From Pedobacter borealis DSM 19626 (lineage in GTDB: Bacteria; Bacteroidota; Bacteroidia; Sphingobacteriales; Sphingobacteriaceae), in the NCBI RefSeq assembly GCF_000708285.2, contig NZ_JAUG01000058.1:1-32221 (forward strand): a stretch of DNA of 32,221 bases, given 5' to 3'. The notes under the pieces are model-generated. The model ran no database searches and was not told the origin of the DNA. It saw nothing but the letters and a program-made list of their open reading frames with translations. A program made the translations under genes and the position numbers. This document shows positions 14,147 through 23,147 of this stretch, in pieces. Every line of letters starts with the position of its first letter. The stretch's first letter is position 1.

Positions 14147-15082
14147 GTGTACAACAATTATGCAAAATATAGCCAGCTAATTAAAGATGAAGCCATGCGC
14201 TTAGGCTTTATGGCCTGTGGCATTTCGAAAGCTGAATTTCTGGAAGAAGAAGCGCCAAGACTGGAAAACTGGCTGAACCAGAACCGTCATGGTGAAATGA
14301 AATATATGGAAAATTATTTCGATAAACGCCTCGACCCCAGACTTTTAGTAGAGGGTGCAAAATCAGTAATTTCCTTATCCTTAAACTATTATACAGAAGA
14401 AAAACAATCGGATCCTGATGCGCCAAAAATTTCCAAGTATGCGTACGGACAAGATTACCATACAGTAATAAAAGATAAATTAAAAGAACTAACTCATTTT
14501 ATTGAAGAAAACATTGGTGAAGTTTCGGGAAGGGCGTTTGTAGATTCTGCTCCGGTTTTAGATCGTGCCTGGGCGAAAAAATCGGGTATTGGCTGGATTG
14601 GTAAAAATTCTAACCTGATCAGTAAAACTGAAGGTTCCTTTTTCTTTCTGGCAGAGTTGATTGTTGATCTGGAGCTAGATTATGATCACCCATACCAAGC
14701 TGATTATTGCGGAAGCTGTACACGTTGTTTAGATGCCTGTCCAACTGATGCCATTATTGCACCTCAGGTTGTAGATGGAACCAAATGTATCTCCTACCTC
14801 ACCATTGAACTCAAAAATGAAATTCCCAATGAGTTTAAAGATAAAATGAACAACTGGATGTTCGGTTGTGATATCTGTCAGGATGTTTGCCCATGGAATC
14901 GTTTCTCTAAAGCCCACAATGAAGAAGCTTTTAACCCTGAGAACGGCTTACTGGATTTGAACGCAAAAGACCTTACTGAAATTACAGATGATGTTTTTAA
15001 AAAGGTTTTTAAAGGGTCGGCAGTTAAGCGCACTAAATTTTCCGGACTGAAAAGGAATATCGATTTTCTGAAACCTGAATAG
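14147..15082 (+). CDS. queG: Epoxyqueuosine reductase QueG
   Basis: QueG (311 residues) reduces epoxyqueuosine to queuosine in tRNA, using cobalamin and two 4Fe-4S clusters. Visible features are VDSAPVLDRAWAKKSGIGWIGKN with the probable catalytic Asp139, cluster cysteines CGSCTRCLDAC (188, 191, 194, 198) with Cys214, and the second set CDICQDVC (241, 244, 248). GTG 14147 is chosen because it follows the -7 box by 7 nt and gives a family-like YNNYAKYSQLIKDEA start. The GTG at 14099 would add 16 atypical residues and lies upstream of the box. Confidence 0.95.
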   Translation: MYNNYAKYSQLIKDEAMRLGFMACGISKAEFLEEEAPRLENWLNQNRHGEMKYMENYFDKRLDPRLLVEGAKSVISLSLNYYTEEKQSDPDAPKISKYAYGQDYHTVIKDKLKELTHFIEENIGEVSGRAFVDSAPVLDRAWAKKSGIGWIGKNSNLISKTEGSFFFLAELIVDLELDYDHPYQADYCGSCTRCLDACPTDAIIAPQVVDGTKCISYLTIELKNEIPNEFKDKMNNWMFGCDICQDVCPWNRFSKAHNEEAFNPENGLLDLNAKDLTEITDDVFKKVFKGSAVKRTKFSGLKRNIDFLKPE

Positions 15083-15096
15083 TCACAAATCTTTTT

Positions 15097-15104
15097 TATA
15101 TTTG
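15097..15104 (+). promoter_or_regulatory. -7 box of the DUF2281/PIN operon
   Basis: TATATTTG matches TAnnTTTG and lies 5 nt before the ATG at 15110. It implies a nearly leaderless bicistronic transcript. No clear -33 is visible. Confidence 0.55.
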
Positions 15105-15109
15105 ATATT

Positions 15110-15313
15110 ATGACTGACATTCAATTATATACAAAATTGGCAGACTTACCTACTGAACTAAAAAAAAGGGTATCAGATTATATTGATTCTTTAATGACGA
15201 AAGAGAAATCAGTTGATAAATCCAAAAAGAGGGTATCTGGTTTAGGAAAAGGTCTAATTAGCATAAAGGATAATTTTAATGATCCTATTGAAGGTTTTGA
15301 AGGTTACCTATAA
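15110..15313 (+). CDS. DUF2281-like antitoxin
   Basis: This 67-residue protein has an N-terminal helical part (LYTKLADLPTELKKRVSDYIDSLM) typical of DUF2281 antitoxins. A basic linker and the C-terminal GLGKGLISIKDNFNDPIEGF follow. The latter resembles the toxin-binding tail that normally reads as a short acidic FDDPLEDF-like motif. It is encoded directly before the PIN toxin, and the stop and start overlap (TAATG). It probably neutralises the toxin and represses the operon. Confidence 0.82.
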   Translation: MTDIQLYTKLADLPTELKKRVSDYIDSLMTKEKSVDKSKKRVSGLGKGLISIKDNFNDPIEGFEGYL

Positions 15314-15696
15314 TGAATCTTTTACTTGACACGCATATTGTAATCTGGTTTATCACCAATGATGATAAACTTTCAAAAAAAATCAAAGATCTTATTGAAG
15401 ATTCAAAAAACAAGTGTTTTGTTAGTATAGCTAGTTATTGGGAATTATCCATTAAATATGCTCTAGGAAGGTTGAATTTAAATTCAACAATTGAAGAAAT
15501 ATTTAATATTATAGAAAAAAGTGGATTTGACATACTACCTATTACACTGAATCATATCATCCAACTTTCAAAGCTAGCGCATTTCCATAATGATCCTTTT
15601 GATAGATTGATGATATCTCAGTCAATTACTGAAAATCTAAGCTTAGTAAGTAATGGCAATTATTTTCCAGCTTATAAAATACAACTCATTAATTAA
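15313..15696 (+). CDS. PIN-domain (VapC-type) toxin
   Basis: This 127-residue PIN protein begins MNLLLDTHIVIW (Asp6), with SYWELSIK (Glu44) and HNDPFDRLMISQ (Asp94, Asp97). These are the metal-binding positions of VapC-like RNases. The last conserved acid, normally in a V(T/S)xDxxF motif, is Gly115 here (LVSNGNYF), so metal binding may be weakened. The ATG overlaps the antitoxin stop by one base, indicating translational coupling. The operon is A/T-richer than its neighbours and followed by a decayed REP element, consistent with acquisition by transfer. Confidence 0.88.
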   Translation: MNLLLDTHIVIWFITNDDKLSKKIKDLIEDSKNKCFVSIASYWELSIKYALGRLNLNSTIEEIFNIIEKSGFDILPITLNHIIQLSKLAHFHNDPFDRLMISQSITENLSLVSNGNYFPAYKIQLIN

Positions 15697-15708
15697 CAAT
15701 ATCTTATA

Positions 15709-15782
15709 CTTAATTTATTTCAGCATCCACAATCAAAGAATTAAGTTTAATAGATCCTGAAACAAGTTCATTATGACGATCG
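15709..15782. repeat. Decayed REP/BIME-like element
   Basis: The order TTTATTTCAGCATC, then AGATCCTGAAACAAGTTCA and TGACGATCG, matches the double-palindrome layout of 40-106 and 7157-7222. The stems carry several mismatches. Confidence 0.55.
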
Positions 15783-15802
15783 CCATAAAACTTACCTATG
15801 TT

Positions 15803-15851
15803 AAGGAAGTCAAGTTTTTAGGCGATTTGCTCAGTTCAACTTGACTTCCTT
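15803..15851. terminator. Long hairpin between convergent genes
   Basis: AAGGAAGTCAAGTT (15803-15816) and AACTTGACTTCCTT (15838-15851) form a perfect 14-bp stem with a 21-nt loop. It lies 9 bp beyond the M1-peptidase stop on the minus strand and about 100 bp after the PIN toxin stop. Neither side has a long T run, so rho-independent termination is likely but not certain. Confidence 0.6.
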
Positions 15852-15860
15852 GGTATTTAT

Positions 15861-17723
15861 CTAATTCAACGAAAAACTATTATCGCTTTTCACTTTATCA
15901 GGGGTGTGTGGGTTTCCCATCACTACTTTTGATAATTTCTTGCTTGTTTTTATATTTATTTTCACTTGCGTATCCCCTTTTTCCCAAACACCAATAGTAT
16001 TATGGTTATTTTCGATAGAACCATCTTCATAAGTCAGGGATAAATCGATTGGCAACGGCTTAACGCTTTTGTTCTCAATGGTAATTGTATATCCACTTGA
16101 TGTTTTGTCAACTGCTTTAATAGCCATATCGGTAACACCATCTTCAAAAAAAAACCAGGCTTTCCAGAACCAGTTTAAATTTTTACCGCTTCCCTCATTC
16201 ATGCTATTAAAGAAATCGTATGGCATTGGGTGTTTACCATTCCAGTTTTTAATATAAGTATGCAAAGCTTTGGTAAACAGTTCATCTCCCAGGTAATCTT
16301 TAACAAACAAATAAGCCAAACCTGGTTTAGGGTACGAATTGGTAAAAGATCCTAATCCTTTTAAATCTGGTGTTAAAGTCATTATTGGGGTATCATCTTT
16401 CCCGCCAGATGACGAAGCCGTAGGTTGTACGCCGTATTCATCAACAATTGTAGAATCAATCATCGGAGAAATCAACCACTCACCTATTGTGGCCCAACCT
16501 TCGTCCATCCAACCATATTTTGTCTCATTTATGCCCATGTAAAAAGGAAACATAGTATGAAAAATTTCATGGTCGGTTAAAGTAATCGCATCTGTGCGAT
16601 TATCAACCGGGTTATCGTTCACCATCATTGGGTATTCCATTTGGTCTAAACCATCGAATATCGTTTCATGATTGTATGGAAAAGGCCATTTAGGAAAAGT
16701 ATAACTCATGGCTTCAACCGTTTTACGGGCGAAATCAATCACTTCGTAATAATCTTTATGTTTTGGATTAAAAACAGCATCTACACGGGTTCTTCTTTTT
16801 GTTTTAGGATCAACTACCAAACTACTCGATTTCCACAGGTAATGATCGCTTAGCGCAAATACAAAATCAGTAACGTTTTTAGCCTCGAATTTAAAGGTAT
16901 TAAAAGCATTCGGTTGCGTTACTTTTTTATCAGCTAAATCTTTGTCGGTAATCACATCAATTACAGCGTCATTTTTTTCGGCAGATAACATTCTGGAAAC
17001 AATATCTTTCTGGAAAACTTCTGAAGGGTTTTTCAGGTCGCCGGTTGCCCAAACTCCATATCCACCTGGAACCGTAATTGAAGCATTGAACTGGTCAAAA
17101 TCATTATAAAACTCCTCGGCTCCTGTGTAAGGGAATTTATTCCATCCGTCTACATCATCATAAACCGCAATACGCGGAAAAAAGTAAGCCACGAAATGAG
17201 AGCCCTCATCTATCTGACCTGTTCGTATATGCGATCCTTTATTTAAAGTATAGCTGTAATCAATAGAAAAGCTAACGGTTTTGCCAGGAACAACCGCAGG
17301 AACATTAACAGTCATATTGGTTCCATCAATTTTAAAATCAGTGATTGATTTTCCGTTCGTTGCCAGTTTTTCAATAGCAACTCCATCACCCAGGTCAGAC
17401 TCTGCCAATTTTGACTTTCTTGGTGTTCCTTTTTTATACAGATTTGGGTAAAGCTTAAACCATATCTGCTTCAGCGTATCAGGACTATTATTGGTATAAG
17501 TTACCTGAACCTTACCTTTTAACAACCTGCTGATTGGATTAAAATCTACATTAAGATCGTATTTTGAAGTATTTTGCCAATAATTTTTCCCTGGCTTTCC
17601 GTCCGTATTTCTAGTTTCCTTTTGATAGGTTTTTTGAAATTCAGGTGCTATTGATAAAGTAGTCTGCGCATTAACGTAAAATGCTGTACACAATAAAAGG
17701 CTAAATATTTTTATAGATTTCAT
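15861..17723 (-). CDS. Secreted M1-like metallopeptidase
   Basis: This 620-residue protein has a signal peptide (hydrophobic to about residue 16, then VNAQ). A beta-rich N-terminal domain of about 300 residues and a gluzincin catalytic domain follow. The zinc site is HEIFH (His385, Glu386, His389) plus Glu408 in WMDEGWA, spaced 18 residues, as in M1 peptidases. The aminopeptidase GxMEN motif is replaced by DQMEYP (around 360-365), so aminopeptidase specificity may differ. It is probably periplasmic or exported. A perfect 14-bp palindrome lies 14 bp upstream of the start. Confidence 0.9.
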   Translation of the reverse strand: MKSIKIFSLLLCTAFYVNAQTTLSIAPEFQKTYQKETRNTDGKPGKNYWQNTSKYDLNVDFNPISRLLKGKVQVTYTNNSPDTLKQIWFKLYPNLYKKGTPRKSKLAESDLGDGVAIEKLATNGKSITDFKIDGTNMTVNVPAVVPGKTVSFSIDYSYTLNKGSHIRTGQIDEGSHFVAYFFPRIAVYDDVDGWNKFPYTGAEEFYNDFDQFNASITVPGGYGVWATGDLKNPSEVFQKDIVSRMLSAEKNDAVIDVITDKDLADKKVTQPNAFNTFKFEAKNVTDFVFALSDHYLWKSSSLVVDPKTKRRTRVDAVFNPKHKDYYEVIDFARKTVEAMSYTFPKWPFPYNHETIFDGLDQMEYPMMVNDNPVDNRTDAITLTDHEIFHTMFPFYMGINETKYGWMDEGWATIGEWLISPMIDSTIVDEYGVQPTASSSGGKDDTPIMTLTPDLKGLGSFTNSYPKPGLAYLFVKDYLGDELFTKALHTYIKNWNGKHPMPYDFFNSMNEGSGKNLNWFWKAWFFFEDGVTDMAIKAVDKTSSGYTITIENKSVKPLPIDLSLTYEDGSIENNHNTIGVWEKGDTQVKINIKTSKKLSKVVMGNPHTPDKVKSDNSFSLN

Positions 17724-17737
17724 TTTTTGAGTTTAGG

Positions 17738-17751
17738 GCAAAGCGCTTTGC
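17738..17751. repeat. Perfect palindrome upstream of the M1-like peptidase
   Basis: GCAAAGCGCTTTGC is a perfect 14-bp palindrome, followed by GCATGGCG. It sits in the presumed leader of the peptidase. It could be an operator or a copy of a dispersed GC-rich word; the sequence alone does not decide. Confidence 0.5.
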
Positions 17752-17812
17752 GCATGGCGTAATGTTATCTTTTAATAAAAATCAATACTAACAATTAACC
17801 GATTAACCAAAA

Positions 17813-18766
17813 CTACTTACCAAATTTCATTTTCAACTGCTCCAACATATCTGTATTAATTGGCTGTGCTGGTTTTTCTGTCTTCGGTTGAGGTTTCTGT
17901 TGATATTGAGGTTTATTTGCAGGTGCATTATTTTGCGGCCTAGCTACTTTGTTTTCGTTTTTCTTGGCATTGAATTTTGCCCACTCCTCATCTAATTTCT
18001 TCTTTGTGTACAAGGGGAAATCGCCATTCTTCATCCAGGCATAATAACTAGGTTCTACAGAAAATACCTGTGCTGTTGTTTTACCTTTATGTTTACCAAA
18101 ATTGAAACACACTTCATCATTATCATTATACACCAATCTACCGGCAAAATCTACAGGTTTATTAATATTGGTAAAAATATGCAGTGCATCTACATCATTT
18201 ACAACGGGAATACTTTTTACACCTTGTTTGCTCTCAAACTCGGTTTCCTTGTACATTTCTAACTGGCCAAGTAAAACTTTGTAAGTGGCAATAACATCTG
18301 CTTCTGCAGCATGTGCATTAATTAAATCTTCCTGACAATAGAATTTATAAGCCGCTTTTAAGGTACGCTGCTCCATTTGGTGGAATATGTTCTGTACATC
18401 AACAAACTTGCGGTTGTTCATATCAAAATCCACTTCAGCCCTTAAAAATTCTTCTAAAAGCATCGGGATATCAAATTTATTCGAATTGTATCCTGCCAGG
18501 TCACTTTCGCCAATAAATTCGGCAATTTCGGCTGCCAAAGTTTTAAAGGTAGGCTCGTTTGCAATGTCTTCATCATAAATACCATGTATTAACGACGTTT
18601 GCAAAGGAATCGGCATTTCTGGATTTACACGCCAGGTTTTAACCAGTTCAGAACCATCTGGCATGGCTTTTAAAATCGCTATTTCAACGATTCTGTCGGC
18701 TCCAACATTAATTCCAGTAGCTTCTAAATCAAAAAATGCTAAAGGGCGCTTTAAATTTAATTTCAT
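17813..18766 (-). CDS. DnaQ-like 3'-5' exonuclease with C-terminal DUF3820
   Basis: This 317-residue protein has a DEDDh exonuclease domain (about 8-170), with Asp13 and Glu15 in FFDLEATG, the GYNSNKFDIPML segment, and HAAEADVIATY (His and Asp). A DUF3820 domain follows at about 220-265 (FGKHKGK, then YYAWMKNGDFPLYTKKKL). A Gln/Pro/Asn-rich low-complexity linker leads to a short C-terminal helix. It degrades 3' ends, probably in repair or polymerase-associated proofreading. It is not the main epsilon subunit by architecture. The start ATG at 18766 gives MKLNLKRPLAFFD. Confidence 0.9.
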   Translation of the reverse strand: MKLNLKRPLAFFDLEATGINVGADRIVEIAILKAMPDGSELVKTWRVNPEMPIPLQTSLIHGIYDEDIANEPTFKTLAAEIAEFIGESDLAGYNSNKFDIPMLLEEFLRAEVDFDMNNRKFVDVQNIFHQMEQRTLKAAYKFYCQEDLINAHAAEADVIATYKVLLGQLEMYKETEFESKQGVKSIPVVNDVDALHIFTNINKPVDFAGRLVYNDNDEVCFNFGKHKGKTTAQVFSVEPSYYAWMKNGDFPLYTKKKLDEEWAKFNAKKNENKVARPQNNAPANKPQYQQKPQPKTEKPAQPINTDMLEQLKMKFGK

Positions 18767-18950
18767 TTCTTATGATGTGAGATTGGCGACATTAGATTTG
18801 AATCGGAATGTCAAATTCTTTTTTTTCAAAAGTGCTAAAAAGGTTTCATTAGTTCTGTAAAACAGCTTTATTAATTTATAAATTTAATTGTCAAATTATT
18901 TCAGAATGTTAATTTGTAGGATTAAATTGCGACAATTTATATACGCTCAA

Positions 18951-20924
18951 ATGAATAAGACATTAGCCATACTATTCCTCCTATTTTTATCATTAACTAC
19001 TCATGCTCAAAACTTTAACTTTGGCGCAATCACTTATGATGATTACGAATTCGACAGAAAAAAATTAGACAGCAATGCGAATGCTATTGTTTTAAAAGAA
19101 TTTGGTACGGCATCAATTCAACGCGACGATAATACAGGTAATTTAGAGTTGATTTTTGAACACCACGTAAAAATCAAAATCTACAATAAAGAAGGCTTTA
19201 AGGAAGCTAATATTGTTATTCCAACCTATAAAGACGAATCCCGCGAAGAAACAATCAGCGATTTAAAAGCTTCTACTTTTAATTATGTAAATAATAATTT
19301 TGTAGAAACCGTAATGGACAGAAAGGCTGTTTTCACTGAAAACCGGTCAAAATACACCAGACTAACCAAGTTTACGCTTCCAAACCTCAAAGAAGGATCG
19401 GTAATTGAGTATAGTTATAGGTTAAAATCTCCAAACCTGTTTAATTTCAAAACCTGGGAATTCCAAAGCGATATTCCAAAGGTGATTAGCGAATATTTGG
19501 TTTACATTCCAGGCATTTACAACTATAATGTTTCCTTACGCGGATTTCAAAAACTGACGGATCAAAAAGTAGAGTTGAGCAAAGAATGTTTAAGGCTTTC
19601 AGGCGTAGCTATCGATTGTTCAAAAATCAACTACATGATGAAAAACATTCCGGCATTTATCGAGGAAGACAACATGACTGCTCCCAGTAACTTTAAATCG
19701 GCCATTTATTTTGAGCTTTCAGATGTACAGAATTTGAATGGGGGAAAAACATCTTATACCAAAACCTGGAAAGATATTGATTATGAACTGTCATCGTATA
19801 AAACGTTAGGCGATCAGATGAAAAGGAAAGATGTTTTTAAAGACCTCATTCCAGAAATTACGAAAGGAAGTACTACCGATTTAGATAAAGCAAAAGCCGT
19901 TTATAATTACATTAAAAAACAGATCAAATGGAATAATTATTACGGAAAATACGCAGAAGATAATATCAAAAAGGCACTAGAAAACAGATCGGGCAATGTG
20001 GCAGATATTAACCTGAGCCTAATTGCGGCACTTTCTGCAGCTGGTTTAGATGCAGAGGCTGTTATCCTTTCTACCCGTGATAATGGAACTGTAAACAAAC
20101 TTTATCCGGTAATGAGTGATTTTAATTACCTGGTTGCTAAAGTAAACTTTGCCGATAAAAGTTATTTGTTGGATGCTACTGAACCACTTCTACCCTTCGG
20201 ATTGTTACCACTTCGGTGTATTAACGACCAGGGCAGGGTAATCAATTTAAAAAAACCATCTTACTGGATAGATTTAAAGGCCAGCCAGAAAACAACTACC
20301 AGTTATATCCTAACGGGAAAAATGACAACTGAAGGAAAAATCATTGGCACTTTAACTACCCATACCATGGGTTACGCGGCATATGGCAAACGTAAAGATA
20401 TTCTTCGATACAATTCGCCGGATGAATATGTCGAGAAGCTTGATGAACGTTTAACCAGAATTAAGATACTTGATCATCAAATTTTGAACCTGGATAGTGT
20501 AGAAAATTCTTTAATAGAAAAATACGAGGTTGAGTTTACCATAAACGATGGCACAAATAAAGATCAGTTTTATTTTAGCCCATTTTTTATCAATACCATT
20601 TCGAAAAATCCATTTAATTTAAACGAACGTACCTACCCAGTTGATTTGGGTGCGGCGTCTGACGAGCGTATTATCATCAATGTGCTGTTACCAGAAAAAT
20701 ACCAATTGATAGAAAAACCAAAAGATATGGCAATAGCTTTACCCAATGCTGGCGGCAAGTATTTATTACAAACAGGTTTAGATGGAAACACCATTTCGAT
20801 GAGTCAGGTCTTACAGTTTAACAATGCTATTTATCAGCCAGAAGAATATCTTTTCTTAAAGGAATTCTACAGCAAGATCATCCAAAACCAAAAAACAGAG
20901 TTTTTATTAAAAAAAGCAAATTAA
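18951..20924 (+). CDS. DUF3857/transglutaminase-like secreted protein, catalytic Cys absent
   Basis: This 657-residue protein has a signal peptide (LAILFLLFLSLTTHAQ) and an N-terminal DUF3857 domain (about 40-220, including YSYRLKSPN). A transglutaminase-like segment with YNYIKKQIKW follows, then a C-terminal beta-rich part. Where active members have a Gly-x-Cys, this protein reads SGNVADINLS, with Val350 in place of Cys, so it is probably not an active transglutaminase. ATG 18951 is chosen because it gives a clean signal peptide. An in-frame TTG at 18888 would put 21 atypical residues ahead of it. It abuts the related downstream gene with no gap, so they form an operon and probably a complex or paired function. 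Confidence 0.88.
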   Translation: MNKTLAILFLLFLSLTTHAQNFNFGAITYDDYEFDRKKLDSNANAIVLKEFGTASIQRDDNTGNLELIFEHHVKIKIYNKEGFKEANIVIPTYKDESREETISDLKASTFNYVNNNFVETVMDRKAVFTENRSKYTRLTKFTLPNLKEGSVIEYSYRLKSPNLFNFKTWEFQSDIPKVISEYLVYIPGIYNYNVSLRGFQKLTDQKVELSKECLRLSGVAIDCSKINYMMKNIPAFIEEDNMTAPSNFKSAIYFELSDVQNLNGGKTSYTKTWKDIDYELSSYKTLGDQMKRKDVFKDLIPEITKGSTTDLDKAKAVYNYIKKQIKWNNYYGKYAEDNIKKALENRSGNVADINLSLIAALSAAGLDAEAVILSTRDNGTVNKLYPVMSDFNYLVAKVNFADKSYLLDATEPLLPFGLLPLRCINDQGRVINLKKPSYWIDLKASQKTTTSYILTGKMTTEGKIIGTLTTHTMGYAAYGKRKDILRYNSPDEYVEKLDERLTRIKILDHQILNLDSVENSLIEKYEVEFTINDGTNKDQFYFSPFFINTISKNPFNLNERTYPVDLGAASDERIIINVLLPEKYQLIEKPKDMAIALPNAGGKYLLQTGLDGNTISMSQVLQFNNAIYQPEEYLFLKEFYSKIIQNQKTEFLLKKAN

Positions 20925-22832
20925 ATGAGATTCTTATTTACCGTATTTTCCTTGCTTTTAGTTTCTGTTGTTGGCTTTGCACAAGACAACTATGATGTTG
21001 ATTTAATTCCCGCTAACCTGCGCAACCGCGCCAATGCCTGTATCAGGAATGAAGAAACAACCATCGATATGCGTTCGCCTGATAACGTAATGCTTAATGT
21101 AAAAAAAGCCATTACGGTATTTAACCAAAATGGAGAGGACGAAGCACGTTTGGTACTCTATTACGATAAAAATATTTCAATTAAAGGGATAAAAGGAGAA
21201 GTTTACAACAGCGTTGGCAAACTCACGAACAAATTTTCTCAGAACGATTTTGCCGATATGAGCGCAGCAGATGGATTTTCGCTCTTTGTTGATAGCCGTG
21301 TAAAACACTATCTGCCATCGGTAAATCAGTACCCTTACACCCTGGTTTATAATTATGAGATTAGAAATAAGCAGAACCTGATTATACCCGATTGGAGTCC
21401 GAAACCGGCAGATGATGTTTCAGTAGAGAAAAGTACCTATACCTTTATTTGTAAGCCAACAGATCAGGTAAGAATAAAAACCCAGAATTATAGCGGAACA
21501 CCAGAAGTACTCACTGATGAGAAGCAGAAAAAAACAATCTGGAAGGCAAATAATATCTTAGCCGTTAGAACTGAACCCTATAGTCCGGCACACGAAACTT
21601 ATGCAACCAACATCCAGATTGCCCCGCAAACGTTTTATTATTACAACCATAAAGGCAGTTACACCAACTGGAAAGATCTCGGCAAGTGGATTTATGACGA
21701 TCTGTTAGCAGCACGCAAAGCCCTGCCACCTGCCACCATTGAAATGGTAAAAGATCTGGTAAAAAACGAAAGAACCGACAAAGATAAGGCACGTAAAATT
21801 TATCGGTATTTACAAGATAAAACAAGGTACATCAGCGTACAAATTGGTATTGGCGGTTTTCAGCCGATTGCAGCCAGCGAAGTAGACCGGTTGGGCTATG
21901 GTGATTGTAAAGCTTTAGTAAATTATATGCAAAGTCTGCTCAGTGCAGCAAATATAGATTCTTATTACTGCGTAGTATCGGCTGGTTCTGAAAAGAAAAG
22001 TATGGACCCGAACTATGCCAGTATGGTACAGGGCAATCATATAATTTTATGCATGCCGTTAAAGGGCGACACGACCTGGTTAGAATGCACCAGCCAAAAA
22101 ATCCCCTTTGGCTTTTTAAGCGATTTTACAGATGATCGATTAGTACTTGCTTGTACTACCGAAGGAGGTAAACTATTGCATACACCGAAACTAACCACTG
22201 CTGAGAACTTGCAGATACGTAAAGCCAACTTAACTGTTCAGTTAGATGGCAGTGTATCTGGAAAAATGAATACCGTTTATGCTGGCTCACAATATGAAAA
22301 TCAGGAATCGCTGATTGGTAAATCAATAACCGAACAGCATAAATTACTAAAAGAAGCTTATAACATTGACAATATTGATTTCGAAGCAGTTTCCTTTGCG
22401 CAGAAAAAAGATATATCGCCCAAATTAACGGAAGAAGTAAGCATTAATATCAGAAATTATGCGCCTGTTAATGGAAATAAAATGTTTTTACAGCTCAATG
22501 CCTTTAACCTGAGGCGGTCAATTCCTGAAATAAAGAACAGAACACTGCCCGTTTACATTAACCGCGGATATACAGACGAAGATACCATTGTTTATACCTT
22601 GCCAGATAATGTAATTACAGCATTGATTATTGGACAAGATAAAGCTTTTAAAAGCCCTTTCGGAGAATATGTATGTAAGGCCAGCTTAGTAGGCAACAAA
22701 CTAACCTATTACCGGAAATTTATACTAAACGATGGTACATTTCCTGCAGCGCAGTATAATGAGTTTTCTAAATTCATTAATGATGTAAATTCTGCAGATT
22801 ATTTAAAATTAGCACTTAGCTTAAAGAATTAG
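20925..22832 (+). CDS. DUF3857/transglutaminase-domain secreted protein
   Basis: This 635-residue protein has a signal peptide (MRFLFTVFSLLLVSVVGFAQ) and a DUF3857 domain (about 40-215). The transglutaminase core at about 290-400 includes YLQDKTRYISVQIGIGGFQP, then GYGDCKALVNYM with Cys328. A conserved His candidate lies in NHIILCM, and an acidic residue in WLECTSQ. Unlike the upstream paralogue it keeps the cysteine, so it may be the catalytic member of the pair. The ATG directly follows the upstream TAA. The cellular role of this family is unknown. Confidence 0.9.
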   Translation: MRFLFTVFSLLLVSVVGFAQDNYDVDLIPANLRNRANACIRNEETTIDMRSPDNVMLNVKKAITVFNQNGEDEARLVLYYDKNISIKGIKGEVYNSVGKLTNKFSQNDFADMSAADGFSLFVDSRVKHYLPSVNQYPYTLVYNYEIRNKQNLIIPDWSPKPADDVSVEKSTYTFICKPTDQVRIKTQNYSGTPEVLTDEKQKKTIWKANNILAVRTEPYSPAHETYATNIQIAPQTFYYYNHKGSYTNWKDLGKWIYDDLLAARKALPPATIEMVKDLVKNERTDKDKARKIYRYLQDKTRYISVQIGIGGFQPIAASEVDRLGYGDCKALVNYMQSLLSAANIDSYYCVVSAGSEKKSMDPNYASMVQGNHIILCMPLKGDTTWLECTSQKIPFGFLSDFTDDRLVLACTTEGGKLLHTPKLTTAENLQIRKANLTVQLDGSVSGKMNTVYAGSQYENQESLIGKSITEQHKLLKEAYNIDNIDFEAVSFAQKKDISPKLTEEVSINIRNYAPVNGNKMFLQLNAFNLRRSIPEIKNRTLPVYINRGYTDEDTIVYTLPDNVITALIIGQDKAFKSPFGEYVCKASLVGNKLTYYRKFILNDGTFPAAQYNEFSKFINDVNSADYLKLALSLKN

Positions 22833-22896
22833 TTCATTGGTTCATAAGCCATTGGTCTATTGGTTAGCATGACGATGAAACAACCTGCAAAGAGTG

Positions 22897-22922
22897 CCTT
22901 CGACTACGCTCAGGCCGACAAT
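22897..22922. repeat. Dispersed-type intergenic repeat
   Basis: CCTTCGACTACGCTCAGG followed by CCGACAAT is a word that, from general knowledge, recurs in intergenic regions of many bacteria, including Bacteroidota. There is only one copy in this window. Confidence 0.45.
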
Positions 22923-22960
22923 ACGCACGTGTACGGTGTAAAAATGTGAGCTCAAATTAT

Positions 22961-22996
22961 ATCTGCGCCTCTTTTCTGCTAAATCTGCGGGAAACA
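22961..22996. repeat. Partial CGCAGAT-family repeat
   Basis: ATCTGCGCCTC followed by AAATCTGCGGGAAAC matches the right half of the elements at 11603-11719 and 23187-23302. Confidence 0.6.
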
Positions 22997-23006
22997 AAAG
23001 CAGGCT

Positions 23007-23129
23007 TTAGCTTAAAAAAATAATCCCGAGGCCAATACCAATAATCATAATTAAATACATCAAAATTTCTGTTGAAGCAAATCTTTTGTATTTGGTCCAG
23101 AAAGAGTAATCATTTTCTTCGTTTGGCAT
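23007..23129 (-). CDS. Small single-span membrane protein (40 residues)
   Basis: ATG at 23129 opens a 40-codon frame ending in TAA (23007). The polar start MPNEENDYSFWTKYKRFAS is followed by one hydrophobic helix (EILMYLIMIIGIGLGIIFLS). Coding is supported by the amphipathic-then-hydrophobic design and by a TAnnTTTG promoter box 18 nt upstream (23148-23155) on the same strand. The function is unknown. It lies between repeats and is short enough to be missed by routine gene calling. Confidence 0.68.
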   Translation of the reverse strand: MPNEENDYSFWTKYKRFASTEILMYLIMIIGIGLGIIFLS

Positions 23130-23147
23130 TTTTTATTCGTTAGGTAG

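Noticed and set aside
18888..18950. TTG at 18888 as the start of the first DUF3857 gene
   Set aside because: It would place 21 residues before an otherwise perfect signal peptide.
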